From Cyclobacteriaceae bacterium (GTDB taxonomy: Bacteria > Bacteroidota > Bacteroidia > Cytophagales > Cyclobacteriaceae): a DNA stretch of 64,000 bases. The position numbers were made by a program, and so were the translations under genes. This document shows, piece after piece, positions 1-8,851 of the stretch (positions are counted from its first letter, which is position 1; every line of letters starts with the position of its first letter). The DNA lies in the NCBI GenBank assembly GCA_028284125.1, contig JANQSI010000022.1, forward strand, positions 1-64,000, in the 5' to 3' direction. The notes beneath the pieces were generated by a model. That model had not been told where the DNA came from, made no database searches, and saw only the letters and a program-made list of their open reading frames with translations.

Positions 1-110
1 GATGAGGTTTCTTTTAAGGGATGTTCTAGATTAGGACGTAGATAGGCTACAGGTGTAAAGGCAGTAATGTCAAAGCTGAGTAGTACTAATTACCCGTAAG
101 CTTTCTGAAG
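1..110 (+). rRNA. 23S ribosomal RNA, 3' end (partial)
   Basis: The first ~110 bases match the conserved 3' end of bacterial 23S rRNA, including the block around 45-95 (GGCTACAGGTGTAAAGGCAG and the AGTACTAAT motif just before the terminal helix). The 5' part lies outside the window. The 3' boundary is set by analogy with E. coli 23S, which ends about 20 nt after ACTAAT, so it is accurate to roughly 10 nt. It is followed by 5S in the usual order, with no tRNA in the spacer. Confidence 0.9.
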
Positions 111-208
111 CGTATAAACTCATTCTACAATTCAAATGTGAATCTTTCTTTTTTTGTCAATAAGATATTAAGACCCTCCACGTACTCTGTACGTTCAGGG
201 CAAGCTTT

Positions 209-319
<111 letters not shown>

Positions 320-325
320 TATTAT

Positions 326-361
326 AAAAGGAATGTTATGAGAATAGCATTCCTTTTTTTG
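326..361 (+). terminator. Rho-independent terminator of the rRNA operon (copy 1)
   Basis: A 13-bp stem (AAAGGAATGTTAT with ATAGCATTCCTTT, one G-U pair) with a GAGA tetraloop is followed by a run of seven T. It starts a few bases after the 5S 3' end and should stop the rRNA transcript. Confidence 0.9.
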
Positions 362-442
362 TTTAAGACATTCCAAATACGTAATGTCAATGACTTACTC
401 TACGAGTAGGGCTAGGTGCCTCCGTCATTGCCAGTTTATTAC

Positions 443-478
443 AAAGGGATGTTATGAAAATAGCATCCCTTTTTTTAT
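443..478 (+). terminator. Second rRNA-type terminator (copy 2)
   Basis: A 13-bp stem (AAAGGGATGTTAT / ATAGCATCCCTTT) with a GAAA tetraloop and a T-run. It is the same hairpin as copy 1 except for one base pair: A-T in copy 1 is G-C here, so both sides changed. It may be a fail-safe terminator insulating the BatA-like operon that starts at 527. Confidence 0.85.
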
Positions 479-526
479 TTATAACCCTGCATATTTGTTC
501 TCGTTATAATCATGATAATTATATAA

Positions 527-2434
527 ATGAACTATTTTTTTTGGTTTTTTCTTTTTCTTGCCATCCCCATTATTGTTCATTTATTCAATTTCCGGAGAGC
601 TAAAAAATTGCTTTTCACGAATGTGAAATTTATCCGAAAGGTTTCCACTGAAACTAAATCTAAAACACGCCTTAAACACTACTTGATCCTTGGATCTAGA
701 ATTCTCTCCTTACTTTTTCTTATTGCTGCTTTTGTCCTTTCATTGATTGATTTTAGATCGAATGAGTTGTCGAAAATTGATTCAATGGGGCTTTTCTATT
801 TAGATAATAGCAGTAGCTCGATCGGTAATTCAATAAATGATGAACGGGCTTTTATCGAAGAACTTGTCTCCTCCAAAAAAGCCAACTCTGGTTTTTTTCT
901 GACTAACAATTTTTCTTCTTTTTCAAACAATGAAAGGACTAAGACAGAAATCCTTCAAAGAGTTGAAGACTTGTCTGTATCCTACACCAGTAGGTCTGTT
1001 CCTGAAATTATTGGTAGAGTAGAAAAACAAAGCGAGACTTTTTTAATTTCTGATTTTCAGGATTCATCTATTGATCAACTTGAGAATCTGAAACAAGATT
1101 CTACAAACAGCTATTACTTGATTTACAAGGAGAATTCACTTTTGAAGAACGCATTTGTGGATTCTGTTTGGGTCGCTCGAGATTTAGAAGACTATTCCAA
1201 CCTTCTACTTAACTGTAGGGTTGGACATACAGAAAATTATATTGAGGGCAGCATTGTGGTGAAATTGTTGGATGAAAGTGATAATCAAATTTCTTCTGTT
1301 GTTGTTGGAATGAACAGTGAATTGGAAGTTGAATTTTCCTTACCTCAGAGCTTTTCTTCGCAACAATTAAAGCTACAAATCAGTGGCGATGAGATTGAAT
1401 TTGATAACCGATTTTATGTTACACTCAACAAAAGTGGAACTCCATCAGTATTGATTCTTAGTCAATCTTCAAACAGATATTTAGAGAACATTTTTGGTAA
1501 CAATAGTTTGTTCGATTTGACAGTTTCGAGTGGTGAAATCGATTATGAATTACTGAAGAATGTCGACCTAGTTGTTTTGAATGATTACTATGAATTGCCT
1601 GCCGGTCTAATTAGTCAAAATAATGGAGATGCTACATTTTTCTTAATTCCTGGAGATTCAATCAACCTATCTAATTATAGAGCTGAAAGTGGCTTTTTGT
1701 TGGAACATTCAGGCAATTCTGGATCTTTTGAAATTCAGTTATCGAAAGGGAATGAGTTGATGAGGGGGGTATACAAACGAATTGATGAAGGAACTGCTTT
1801 TCCACGTGCCAGTCGTAAATACCAAATTGGAGGAGCTCATGAGCCTGTTTTGTTGCTCAGAAATGGAGGTTCTTTCTTGGCTAAGGCTATAGGGTCATCG
1901 ATGTATATTCTCACTTCTCCATTGAAAGATGCGTATACAGATTTTCCGAACCATTCTATGTTTCTGCCTATCATGTACAGAATTGCAGAGGAAAGCCTGG
2001 AATCAGAAAACACATTGTTTATGTATCCTAATGACTTTTTGGAGATTTCAAATCTTTCTGCAGACCTTCCTCCGAAGATTGTTTCTGAAGAAATTGAGAT
2101 CATCCCTGAGTTCACGATGATCAATCAAGGTGGTTTGGTGAAAGTTCCAAGTAACCTTGCACCGGGTTTTTATCATGTAAAGCAGGGAAACGACACGATC
2201 AAGTCTTTTGGACTCAACCTACCTAAAGAGGAATCACTTTTTAATGGTCCGACACTAACAGAGATACAAGATTTTTTTGCTGATTCACCAAATGTAAATG
2301 TGCTTCCAATATCAGATCAAAAGAACAGTGGTATTCTGGAATTATCGAATGGCAATAGCTTATGGAAATATGCATTAATTTTGGCCTTGATTTTCCTAAC
2401 ACTTGAAACTGTGTTTCACAGATACCTCAAATGA
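527..2434 (+). CDS. BatA N-terminal domain membrane protein
   Basis: The 635-residue protein begins with the aerotolerance-regulator (BatA) N-terminal signature. This is a hydrophobic segment (about 1-20), a cytoplasmic stretch with HLFNFRRAKK and F-TNV-F-K, and a second membrane segment (about 50-72). A long extracytoplasmic region follows, without a recognisable vWA MIDAS motif. A last membrane segment lies near the C terminus (about 612-630). In the family such proteins sit in Bat/MoxR loci, but no MoxR ATPase is visible here. It is first in a tight operon: its stop overlaps the next start (ATGA at 2431). Function is unknown; a membrane scaffold or sensor for the following genes is inference. 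Confidence 0.8.
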   Translation: MNYFFWFFLFLAIPIIVHLFNFRRAKKLLFTNVKFIRKVSTETKSKTRLKHYLILGSRILSLLFLIAAFVLSLIDFRSNELSKIDSMGLFYLDNSSSSIGNSINDERAFIEELVSSKKANSGFFLTNNFSSFSNNERTKTEILQRVEDLSVSYTSRSVPEIIGRVEKQSETFLISDFQDSSIDQLENLKQDSTNSYYLIYKENSLLKNAFVDSVWVARDLEDYSNLLLNCRVGHTENYIEGSIVVKLLDESDNQISSVVVGMNSELEVEFSLPQSFSSQQLKLQISGDEIEFDNRFYVTLNKSGTPSVLILSQSSNRYLENIFGNNSLFDLTVSSGEIDYELLKNVDLVVLNDYYELPAGLISQNNGDATFFLIPGDSINLSNYRAESGFLLEHSGNSGSFEIQLSKGNELMRGVYKRIDEGTAFPRASRKYQIGGAHEPVLLLRNGGSFLAKAIGSSMYILTSPLKDAYTDFPNHSMFLPIMYRIAEESLESENTLFMYPNDFLEISNLSADLPPKIVSEEIEIIPEFTMINQGGLVKVPSNLAPGFYHVKQGNDTIKSFGLNLPKEESLFNGPTLTEIQDFFADSPNVNVLPISDQKNSGILELSNGNSLWKYALILALIFLTLETVFHRYLK

Positions 2435-3684
2435 GTTTGTTGCTAAAGAACGCTCTTGTAATTGACCCCAAATCACCGTATCACAACAAAAAGAAGGACA
2501 TTTTAATCGAGAAAGGAGTTATCAAATCCTTTGGAAAATCTTCATCAAAAAAGACCCTTGATTGTAGTGGAAAAATCATAACCCCAGGGTGGTTTGATCT
2601 AAATGCAAACTTTTGTGATCCTGGTTTAGAATTCAAAGAGGATATAACATCCGGTTCGAAAGTGGCTTCTCATGGAGGTTTTACGGATGTGAATGTGATG
2701 CCATCAACACAGCCACCAGTGCTAACAAAAAGTGATGTTGAGTATATCAAGAGTAAGGAGAAAGCTGAATTGGACTTGCATGTTTCTGCTGCTGTTAGTC
2801 ATGATTTAGGTGGTGAAAACTTGACGGAAATGATCGACTTGAAGGAATCGGGAGTCGAATCGTTTTCTGAGGGAGATCAGTCAATATCCAATACAAAGCT
2901 TCTGTTAAAAGCTCTTCAATATACTTCTCAACTGGATGTTCCAGTTTTTCAAAATGCTCGAGACAAGCACCTTTCTGATAAAACACAAATGCACGAGGGT
3001 ATTGAAAGTACAGGTTTAGGATTGAAAGGTGAACCTTCTCTTTCTGAAGAATTGATCGTAGCACGTGACTTAGGGATTTTAAAATACAGTGGTGGAAAGA
3101 TTCATTTTTCCAAGATATCAGCAGCTAAATCAGTAAACCTGATAAGAAAGGCAAAGAAGGAAAAGCTTAATGTGACCTGCGATGTTTCCATTCATCATTT
3201 GATTTTCACCGATTCTTCACTAGGGGATTTTGATTCCACATTTAAATCTCTTCCTCCGTTTAGATCTGAAGGTGATAGAAAAGCATTGATGAAGGGCTTG
3301 AAAGATGGGACCATCGATGCGATTTGTTCTGACCACAGACCGCAGGATGTTGAAAGCAAAAAATTAGAATTTGATTTGGCTGAAGCCGGAGCTATTTCGC
3401 TACAAACCTTTTTGCCTGCTCTTTTAAGCATTGAAGAAGTTCCACTTGAAATTTTGATTGAAAAAGTTACTCATGGTCCGAGAAAGGTATTGGGTCAACA
3501 AGAAATTAGTGTGAATAAGGATCAAATGGCCAAATTGACCATCATTGATCCAAAGGTTGGGTGGGAATTAAACAGGAATTCTAATTTTTCTAAGTCTATT
3601 AATTCCCCGTTCTGGGAAAAACAACTTGTTGGTAGAGTTGCCGCAACAGTCAATAAAGAGGCTGTCTCAATCTTTCATGAATGA
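2431..3684 (+). CDS. Dihydroorotase-like protein lacking the HxH metal site
   Basis: The 417-residue protein has the overall fold and motif order of class I dihydroorotases: an N-terminal beta segment, the D-P-G motif at about 63-65, the LGLKGEP segment and the CSDHRPQ strand. The catalytic D-x-H-x-H of true PyrC is replaced by D56-L-N58-A-N60, so both metal-binding histidines are asparagine. The later His-Cys-Glu-Asp position reads Q-N-A-R-D. Such degenerate homologues are known, for example PyrC' partners of aspartate transcarbamoylase. I expect no dihydroorotase activity. It overlaps the BatA-like gene by 4 nt and the DUF4199 gene by 4 nt. Automatic annotation as pyrC would probably be wrong. 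Confidence 0.85.
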   Translation: MSLLLKNALVIDPKSPYHNKKKDILIEKGVIKSFGKSSSKKTLDCSGKIITPGWFDLNANFCDPGLEFKEDITSGSKVASHGGFTDVNVMPSTQPPVLTKSDVEYIKSKEKAELDLHVSAAVSHDLGGENLTEMIDLKESGVESFSEGDQSISNTKLLLKALQYTSQLDVPVFQNARDKHLSDKTQMHEGIESTGLGLKGEPSLSEELIVARDLGILKYSGGKIHFSKISAAKSVNLIRKAKKEKLNVTCDVSIHHLIFTDSSLGDFDSTFKSLPPFRSEGDRKALMKGLKDGTIDAICSDHRPQDVESKKLEFDLAEAGAISLQTFLPALLSIEEVPLEILIEKVTHGPRKVLGQQEISVNKDQMAKLTIIDPKVGWELNRNSNFSKSINSPFWEKQLVGRVAATVNKEAVSIFHE

Positions 3685-4196
3685 TAAAATCCAGTATCAA
3701 GTACTCCATTTTATGTGGCCTATTTCTCATTGCCCTTTTCTGGGTTTCCATGCGATTTGGAAGTAATCCATTGCTTGATATCCGACATTTTTTATTTGAC
3801 CTGGTCATTTATTTTCTATTTATCTATTTCGCCCAAAGAGAGTTCAAAACGTACCAGAATGAAGGTATTCTCCATTTTTGGCAGGGAATGAGTATCGCTT
3901 TCATCGTTTATTTGCCGGCTGCTGTAATATTTACTATTGGAATGCTACTAATTATGCAGATGGATCCTTCTATGATGGAAAATTACCGTCAAGGGGCGTT
4001 GGCTTTCCTTGAAAGCAAGAAAGACGTTCTTTTGGAGGGGATATCTCAGGAGGAATATGCCCAGCGAGTGAAAGATATTGATACAATCACCGTCTCTGAC
4101 CTTGTGGTCAGTTCGGGATTGAAGAAAGTTTTGGCTGGATTCTTCATTACTCCTGTAGTCTCGATAATTTTAAGAAAAAAACCTAAACAATCGTAA
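3681..4196 (+). CDS. DUF4199 family membrane protein (copy 1)
   Basis: 171 residues with about four hydrophobic segments (roughly 8-25, 34-52, 68-92 and 148-165) and the family-typical stretch around FAQREFKTYQNEGILHFWQG. DUF4199 proteins are small Bacteroidota membrane proteins of unknown function. The start codon overlaps the preceding stop (ATGA at 3681), and a second, diverged copy follows after only 2 nt. Membership of this operon suggests cell-envelope work with the downstream glycosyltransferases (inference). Confidence 0.8.
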   Translation: MIKSSIKYSILCGLFLIALFWVSMRFGSNPLLDIRHFLFDLVIYFLFIYFAQREFKTYQNEGILHFWQGMSIAFIVYLPAAVIFTIGMLLIMQMDPSMMENYRQGALAFLESKKDVLLEGISQEEYAQRVKDIDTITVSDLVVSSGLKKVLAGFFITPVVSIILRKKPKQS

Positions 4197-4198
4197 CC

Positions 4199-4735
4199 AT
4201 GGAAGAAAACGAAGTAATTGAAGAAGATGGGCCCTCAATAAAAAGCGTCGCAATTAAATGGGGCCTGATAAATGGCGTTATTGGAATAGCCTCTTTTATC
4301 ATTTATGACATGCTGGGCGTAATTGGTGAATCCTGGGTCAGCTTTATAGGGTCGGCCATATTTATTGTAATTCTTGTTTTGGCTCATAATGAGTTCAAAA
4401 AAGAAGGAAATGGCTATATGAGCTACGGACAGGGACTTGGACTAGGTACCTTGACATCATTGATTGCCTCGATTATCAGTGGCATTTTCATGTTTGTTTA
4501 TATGTCATTTATAAATACTGCTCTACAGAGCATGATGCTTGATAAGCAAATCCAAAGTATGGAAGAGAGTGGGCAACCTCAGTCGCAAATTGACCAGGCA
4601 ATGCCATTTCTGGAAATGACAACATCCCCAACGGCAATGTTGATTTTCAGTATAGTTTTTGGCGTATTTTTTGGCTTTATCATCGCGCTTATCGTAAGTA
4701 TCTTCACCAAAAACCAAGAACCTGAATTCGTATAG
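4199..4735 (+). CDS. DUF4199 family membrane protein (copy 2)
   Basis: 178 residues with an acidic N terminus and four predicted membrane helices (about 20-38, 45-62, 80-103 and 148-170). The same AHNEFKKEGNGYMSYGQG block as in copy 1 shows the two genes are tandem paralogues. The central loop (about 108-140) is rich in Met, Gln and Ser. Its TAG stop directly abuts the GTG start of the next gene at 4736, so the operon continues without a gap. Confidence 0.8.
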   Translation: MEENEVIEEDGPSIKSVAIKWGLINGVIGIASFIIYDMLGVIGESWVSFIGSAIFIVILVLAHNEFKKEGNGYMSYGQGLGLGTLTSLIASIISGIFMFVYMSFINTALQSMMLDKQIQSMEESGQPQSQIDQAMPFLEMTTSPTAMLIFSIVFGVFFGFIIALIVSIFTKNQEPEFV

Positions 4736-5698
4736 GTGAGCAAAGACCTTTCAATAGTAATACCCGTTTACAACGAGGAGGAATCCATTCCAGAGCTTTT
4801 GGAATGGATTTTTCGTGTTATTGATGAGCATAAAATTGATACAGAAGTCATACTTGTTGATGATGGAAGTACCGATCAATCCTGGCCTGCAATTCAAGAA
4901 CATGCAAAGAAAGATTCTCGAATAAATGGAATCAGGTTCAACAGAAACAATGGAAAATCGGATGGACTCCAGGTCGGGTTTAATGAGTCCGCAGGAGAAG
5001 TTGTCATCACCATGGATGCAGATATGCAGGACAGCCCAGACGAGGTTCCTGAACTAGTGAGAATGGTGAAGCAGGAAGGTTTTGATATCGTATCTGGTTG
5101 GAAAAAGAAACGTCATGATCCGATTAGTAAGACGTTGCCCTCTCGGTTTTTTAATATGGTGACAAGAAAAGTATCGGGAATCGCCTTACATGACTTCAAT
5201 TGTGGTTTGAAAGCCTACAGAAGCGAGGTGGTGAAAAACATCCATGTTTATGGTGAAATGCACCGATACATTCCTTTAATTGCAAAATGGAGTGGTTATC
5301 GTAACATCGGCGAAAAGGTTGTTGAGCATCGGGCTCGCAAGTACGGAACGACAAAATACGGCATGAAACGATTTATTACTGGATTTCTTGACCTTTTATC
5401 AGTCACTTTTGTGACCAGATTCAAGAAGAATCCGATGCACTTTTTCGGGTCGATAGGGATTCTTTCGTTTCTGACAGGATTCGTGATTACCGTTTGGGTG
5501 ATTGCTGAAAAATTGTACCGACAATACAATAACCTTCCTCGTAGAGATGTTGTTGATCAGCCACTTTTCTTTTTAGCACTCGTCGCTCTCATTATTGGAG
5601 TGCAATTATTTCTGGCTGGCTTTTTAGCTGAAATGATGATCCAGTCTCGTTCAAAGAAAGACGAATATCTAATTTCAGATAGAACCAAGGAAGACTGA
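4736..5698 (+). CDS. GT2 family glycosyltransferase, ArnC/DPM1-like, membrane-anchored
   Basis: 320 residues. The N-terminal GT-A domain shows the nucleotide-sugar motif SIVIPVYNEEESIPEL, ILVDDGSTDQSW and the metal-binding DADMQD. Two C-terminal membrane helices (about 235-260 and 275-303) are typical of polyisoprenyl-phosphate glycosyltransferases. The likely role is transfer of a sugar or sugar phosphate from a nucleotide donor to a lipid carrier at the inner membrane. The start is GTG, immediately after the previous stop, and no ATG fits better. The next glycosyltransferase begins 1 nt after its stop. Confidence 0.9.
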   Translation: MSKDLSIVIPVYNEEESIPELLEWIFRVIDEHKIDTEVILVDDGSTDQSWPAIQEHAKKDSRINGIRFNRNNGKSDGLQVGFNESAGEVVITMDADMQDSPDEVPELVRMVKQEGFDIVSGWKKKRHDPISKTLPSRFFNMVTRKVSGIALHDFNCGLKAYRSEVVKNIHVYGEMHRYIPLIAKWSGYRNIGEKVVEHRARKYGTTKYGMKRFITGFLDLLSVTFVTRFKKNPMHFFGSIGILSFLTGFVITVWVIAEKLYRQYNNLPRRDVVDQPLFFLALVALIIGVQLFLAGFLAEMMIQSRSKKDEYLISDRTKED

Positions 5699-5699
5699 G

Positions 5700-6671
5700 G
5701 TGGCAGCTCCTAAGTATTCGATTATTATTCCTGTTTACAATAGACCTGATGAGGTTGACGAGCTATTGGAAAGTCTTACACAGCAAACTTTCAAGGACTT
5801 TGAAGTATTAGTGATTGAAGATGGCTCGTCGATTAGTTGTGAGTCACAAGTTACAAGCCACAAGTCCAAGCTTAACGTCGAATACTATTACAAGGAAAAT
5901 TCAGGACAGGGTTTTAGCAGAAATTATGGATTTGAACGAGCAAATGGGGATTGGTTGGTTGTTTTTGATTCCGATTGCATTATTCCCTCCAATTACTTCC
6001 AGGCTGTCAATGAATTCTTGGAAAATCATGATTTAGATGCGTACGGGGGACCAGATAAGGCTGCTGATGATTTCACCTTAATCCAAAAAGCAATAAGCTA
6101 TTCTATGACCTCACTTTTTACTACCGGTGGAATAAGGGGGAGTAAAAAACATGTTGGAGTCTTTCACCCAAGGAGCTTCAATATGGGAATCAAGAAAGAG
6201 GTTTTTGAAAAAACGGGCGGCTACATTTTACCAAAAAAAGGAGAGGATATTGAATTTAGTATTCGGATTATCGAAAATGGGTTTAAAACCGGATTAATTC
6301 CTGATGCATTTGTTTACCATAAGCGGCGAACGAATTTCACTCAATTTTTTAAGCAACTACATTTCTTCGGTACAGCAAGAATCAATGTATTTAGACACTA
6401 CAAAAAGGAATTGAAGGTTTTGCATTTCTTTCCGAGTGCTTTTCTTATTGGATTGCTAATAAGCTGCTTTCTATACTTTCTATATCCTGTCATCGGAAAA
6501 CCAGCCATCATGCTTTATGGGTTGTACGGCTGGATTATTCTGATTGATGCGCTGATCAAAACTAGAAGTATTCCTGTTAGTATTTTGGCGGTTATTGCTG
6601 CTTTTGTTCAATTGACAGCTTACGGTTTGGGATTGATCAAAGAAGGATTTGTTTACCTCTTACGCGGTTGA
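5700..6671 (+). CDS. GT2 family glycosyltransferase
   Basis: 323 residues with GTG start. The GT-A core shows YSIIIPVYNRPDEVDELLES, VLVIEDGSS, the acidic VFDSDCI metal site and the later GEDIEF acceptor-site motif. C-terminal hydrophobic helices (about 240-320) anchor it in the membrane. Acceptor and donor cannot be told. An unusual Ser/Thr/Lys stretch near 40-55 is encoded by a short imperfect CACAAG-type repeat (5841-5863) and looks like a small insertion. It is the last gene of the operon and overlaps the convergent methyltransferase by 12 nt. Confidence 0.88.
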   Translation: MAAPKYSIIIPVYNRPDEVDELLESLTQQTFKDFEVLVIEDGSSISCESQVTSHKSKLNVEYYYKENSGQGFSRNYGFERANGDWLVVFDSDCIIPSNYFQAVNEFLENHDLDAYGGPDKAADDFTLIQKAISYSMTSLFTTGGIRGSKKHVGVFHPRSFNMGIKKEVFEKTGGYILPKKGEDIEFSIRIIENGFKTGLIPDAFVYHKRRTNFTQFFKQLHFFGTARINVFRHYKKELKVLHFFPSAFLIGLLISCFLYFLYPVIGKPAIMLYGLYGWIILIDALIKTRSIPVSILAVIAAFVQLTAYGLGLIKEGFVYLLRG

Positions 6672-7433
6672 TTTGATTGCTTTGTAAATGATTTCGTCTT
6701 CTGGAAGAGCGTGTCGCTTTCTGATTTCAGGATCAATTTCATTTATAAAATCTTCTTCAACTACTTCCAGACCTGACGATCTGAGTCTATTCGCATAATC
6801 CTCTCCATAAAGCCTCACATGGTCATCTTGACCAAAAACTTCTTCTCGTTCTCTTGGGTCCGTAATGGACGAATCCTCATAAGTAGTTTCAGGTAATGGC
6901 GGGAAAAAAGGAACCTGCAAGATGGCCCAGCCTCCTGGTTTTAACACTCTTTTCATTTCTGAGAGTGCTTTTAAGTCATCATCGACATGCTCAAGAACAT
7001 GATTACAGAAAATCACATCGAAGGTATTTTCCTCAAATGGAATGTCATGAATATCCATTTTCACTTTAGCTAATGGAGATTCAATATCTGCGGTGATGTA
7101 GTCAAGGTTTTCCAGGTTTTCAAACCGGTCCATGAAACACAGCTCCGGAGCAATGTGAAGCATTTTTCTTTCCTTGGTAAAGAAGTCCGTTTTTTCTTTC
7201 AAGTAAAGCCAAATTAATCGGTGTCTTTCTAGTGCTAAGCATTTTGGACAAAGCGCATTGCTTCTTGATTTACGTCCATAGGGAAGAAATTTCCTGAATT
7301 TAGACCCACAAACTGGACATTCAACGGTTTTTCCTACATAGAAGATAGAAACCACTCTCAAAGCGATGTGACTGAAGAGCTGCAGGTATTTTCTGGGTAT
7401 CTTCCGAAGAAAGAATGAAATGAGAAACCGCAA
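6660..7433 (-). CDS. Class I SAM-dependent methyltransferase with N-terminal zinc ribbon
   Basis: 257 residues from a TTG start at 7433; no ATG upstream fits and the next one would remove the zinc ribbon. C-P-V-C (39-42) and a second C-P-x-C pair form a putative zinc site. A Rossmann-like methyltransferase follows: MLHIAPE, an acidic TADIES that would hold SAM, the FDVIFCNHVLEHVDD core of the Methyltransf_11 type, and LKPGG. The substrate is unknown. Its position beside two glycosyltransferases fits glycan or lipid modification, but it is transcribed in the opposite direction and its 3' end overlaps theirs. Confidence 0.85.
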   Translation of the reverse strand: MRFLISFFLRKIPRKYLQLFSHIALRVVSIFYVGKTVECPVCGSKFRKFLPYGRKSRSNALCPKCLALERHRLIWLYLKEKTDFFTKERKMLHIAPELCFMDRFENLENLDYITADIESPLAKVKMDIHDIPFEENTFDVIFCNHVLEHVDDDLKALSEMKRVLKPGGWAILQVPFFPPLPETTYEDSSITDPREREEVFGQDDHVRLYGEDYANRLRSSGLEVVEEDFINEIDPEIRKRHALPEDEIIYKAIKSTA

Positions 7434-7474
7434 TTGAATAAATTTAAGCGCGCAATTTATCCAATTTGTACCTT

Positions 7475-7885
7475 ATGATGAGGATCATCTTGTATTTGAC
7501 CGTTCTTATTTCTGTCCAGATTTGCTTGGGCCAGAAAGAAAAAAGCATTCGTGATTATATCCCGACAGAAAATCTCGATATGCGAAAGGATGCTAACAGG
7601 AAAGAGAATCGTGGTGCTCTGAAAAGGTATTCTGTGATCTACCGACCACATGCAAAGAACATTCTATATGGAAATCCTTGTGCATTGGAAGCCACTCGAA
7701 AGATGGGGTTTGAATACATGGTGGAATCCAGGAATGCGACCCGAAGCGCCAGCCAATTGGGCAAATTTTGGAACAATTTGAAGGTAAAGACTAAATTAGT
7801 AGTGACCCGTTCGCCTTTTTGGAAGATGATTCTTAAAAAGAAATTTAAAAAATGTCGTCCGCAGAGCGGTGATATTGTAGGATAA
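7475..7885 (+). CDS. Small secreted protein, unknown function
   Basis: 136 residues from ATG 7475; a TTG at 7466 would add three residues. A signal peptide of about 20 residues (RIILYLTVLISVQICLG, then Q) is followed by a basic protein with many Arg/Lys and the segment NPCALEATRKMGFEYM. I do not recognise a family. Its stop overlaps the start of the thioesterase gene (TAATG at 7883-7887), so the two are probably co-expressed. Confidence 0.65.
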   Translation: MMRIILYLTVLISVQICLGQKEKSIRDYIPTENLDMRKDANRKENRGALKRYSVIYRPHAKNILYGNPCALEATRKMGFEYMVESRNATRSASQLGKFWNNLKVKTKLVVTRSPFWKMILKKKFKKCRPQSGDIVG

Positions 7886-8469
7886 TGGAACCCAGAACTG
7901 TCCAATTTTCACGAACAAAGCTGACAGAATTGATGATTCCTTCTTACGCCAATTTTGGTGGTAAGGTGCATGGAGGATTGATTTTGTCTTTGATGGACAA
8001 AGTAGCTTATGCTTGTTCCAGTAAACATGCTGGTACTTACTGTGTCACCGTTTCCGTAGATGGAGTTGAGTTCCTACAACCGGTGGAAGTAGGCGAATTG
8101 GTTAGTTTGGATGCCTCAGTTCATCATGTTGGAAACACATCACTTGTTGTTGGGATTGTGGTGACTTCTGAAAATGTGAAAACCAACGAAATCAAGCATA
8201 CCAACAATAGCTTTTTTACGATGGTTGCTAAAGGAGATGACGGAAAACCTACGAAAGTACCAGAATTGATCCTTGAGGACATTTCAGAGATGCGTCAGTT
8301 TGTAAATGCCATTAAAAGAAGTCGTGTCAAGAGGGAGGCAGCAGATAAGATGCACAAAGAGGAAGAGGAATTTATTATGGTTGATGACATGCAGCTTTTG
8401 GAGAATCAGCGATGCAAAATTCAATTTACCGCTGACGATGAGATCAACGATCTTTTTTCCGATACATAA
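7885..8469 (+). CDS. Acyl-CoA thioesterase, hotdog fold
   Basis: 194 residues. The hotdog domain (about 5-125) resembles the YciA/BFIT-type acyl-CoA hydrolases, with N-F-G-G-K-V-H-G-G helix start, VTVSVDGVEFLQPV strand and a V-G-N-T-S segment. These enzymes hydrolyse acyl-CoA to free acid and CoA in the cytoplasm. The C-terminal ~60 residues are charged and possibly helical. The gene is coupled to the secreted-protein gene upstream and overlaps the convergent DUF3052 gene by 26 nt. Confidence 0.87.
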   Translation: MEPRTVQFSRTKLTELMIPSYANFGGKVHGGLILSLMDKVAYACSSKHAGTYCVTVSVDGVEFLQPVEVGELVSLDASVHHVGNTSLVVGIVVTSENVKTNEIKHTNNSFFTMVAKGDDGKPTKVPELILEDISEMRQFVNAIKRSRVKREAADKMHKEEEEFIMVDDMQLLENQRCKIQFTADDEINDLFSDT

Positions 8470-8851
8470 ACTTAAGCCCGGACCAATCTTCATCTACGGC
8501 GCAAACCTTCACATCAACTAGTCCGCCTTTTAGTCCAAATTCTCGTACTACATTTCCATTGAGATCAGTTTCAATTTTTGATCCACCTTTCGGCCAGGAA
8601 ATCCAAAGTGTTCCGTCTTTTTTCAGGGCTTTTTTCCATAAAGTCCAGTTCTCTTTCAAAACTTCAAACTCAGTTACAAAGGCATGCTCAAAGTCAAAAG
8701 GGGAAGAAGCTAGATCATCAGAGAATTCCGAGTCTGTAGGAATTTCCTCCAGTAGGTCAAAATAGTTTTCGGGAGAAAAAAAGAGGAAGCAATTGTATCC
8801 TTCTTTTATTCCCAATTTTTTCCAAAGCGGATTTTTAGAATAACCGGCCAT
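8444..8851 (-). CDS. DUF3052 family protein
   Basis: 135 residues resembling the DUF3052 family: Y-S-x-x-P-L-x-x-K-L-G-I-K at the N terminus, an F-V-T-E-F central strand, WISWPKG and a C-terminal V-C-A-V-D-E-D-W-S-G-L-K-F motif. Biochemical function is unknown. Its ATG overlaps the stop of the upstream J-domain gene by one base (TAATG), so the two form a transcription unit. Confidence 0.8.
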   Translation of the reverse strand: MAGYSKNPLWKKLGIKEGYNCFLFFSPENYFDLLEEIPTDSEFSDDLASSPFDFEHAFVTEFEVLKENWTLWKKALKKDGTLWISWPKGGSKIETDLNGNVVREFGLKGGLVDVKVCAVDEDWSGLKFMYRKKDR

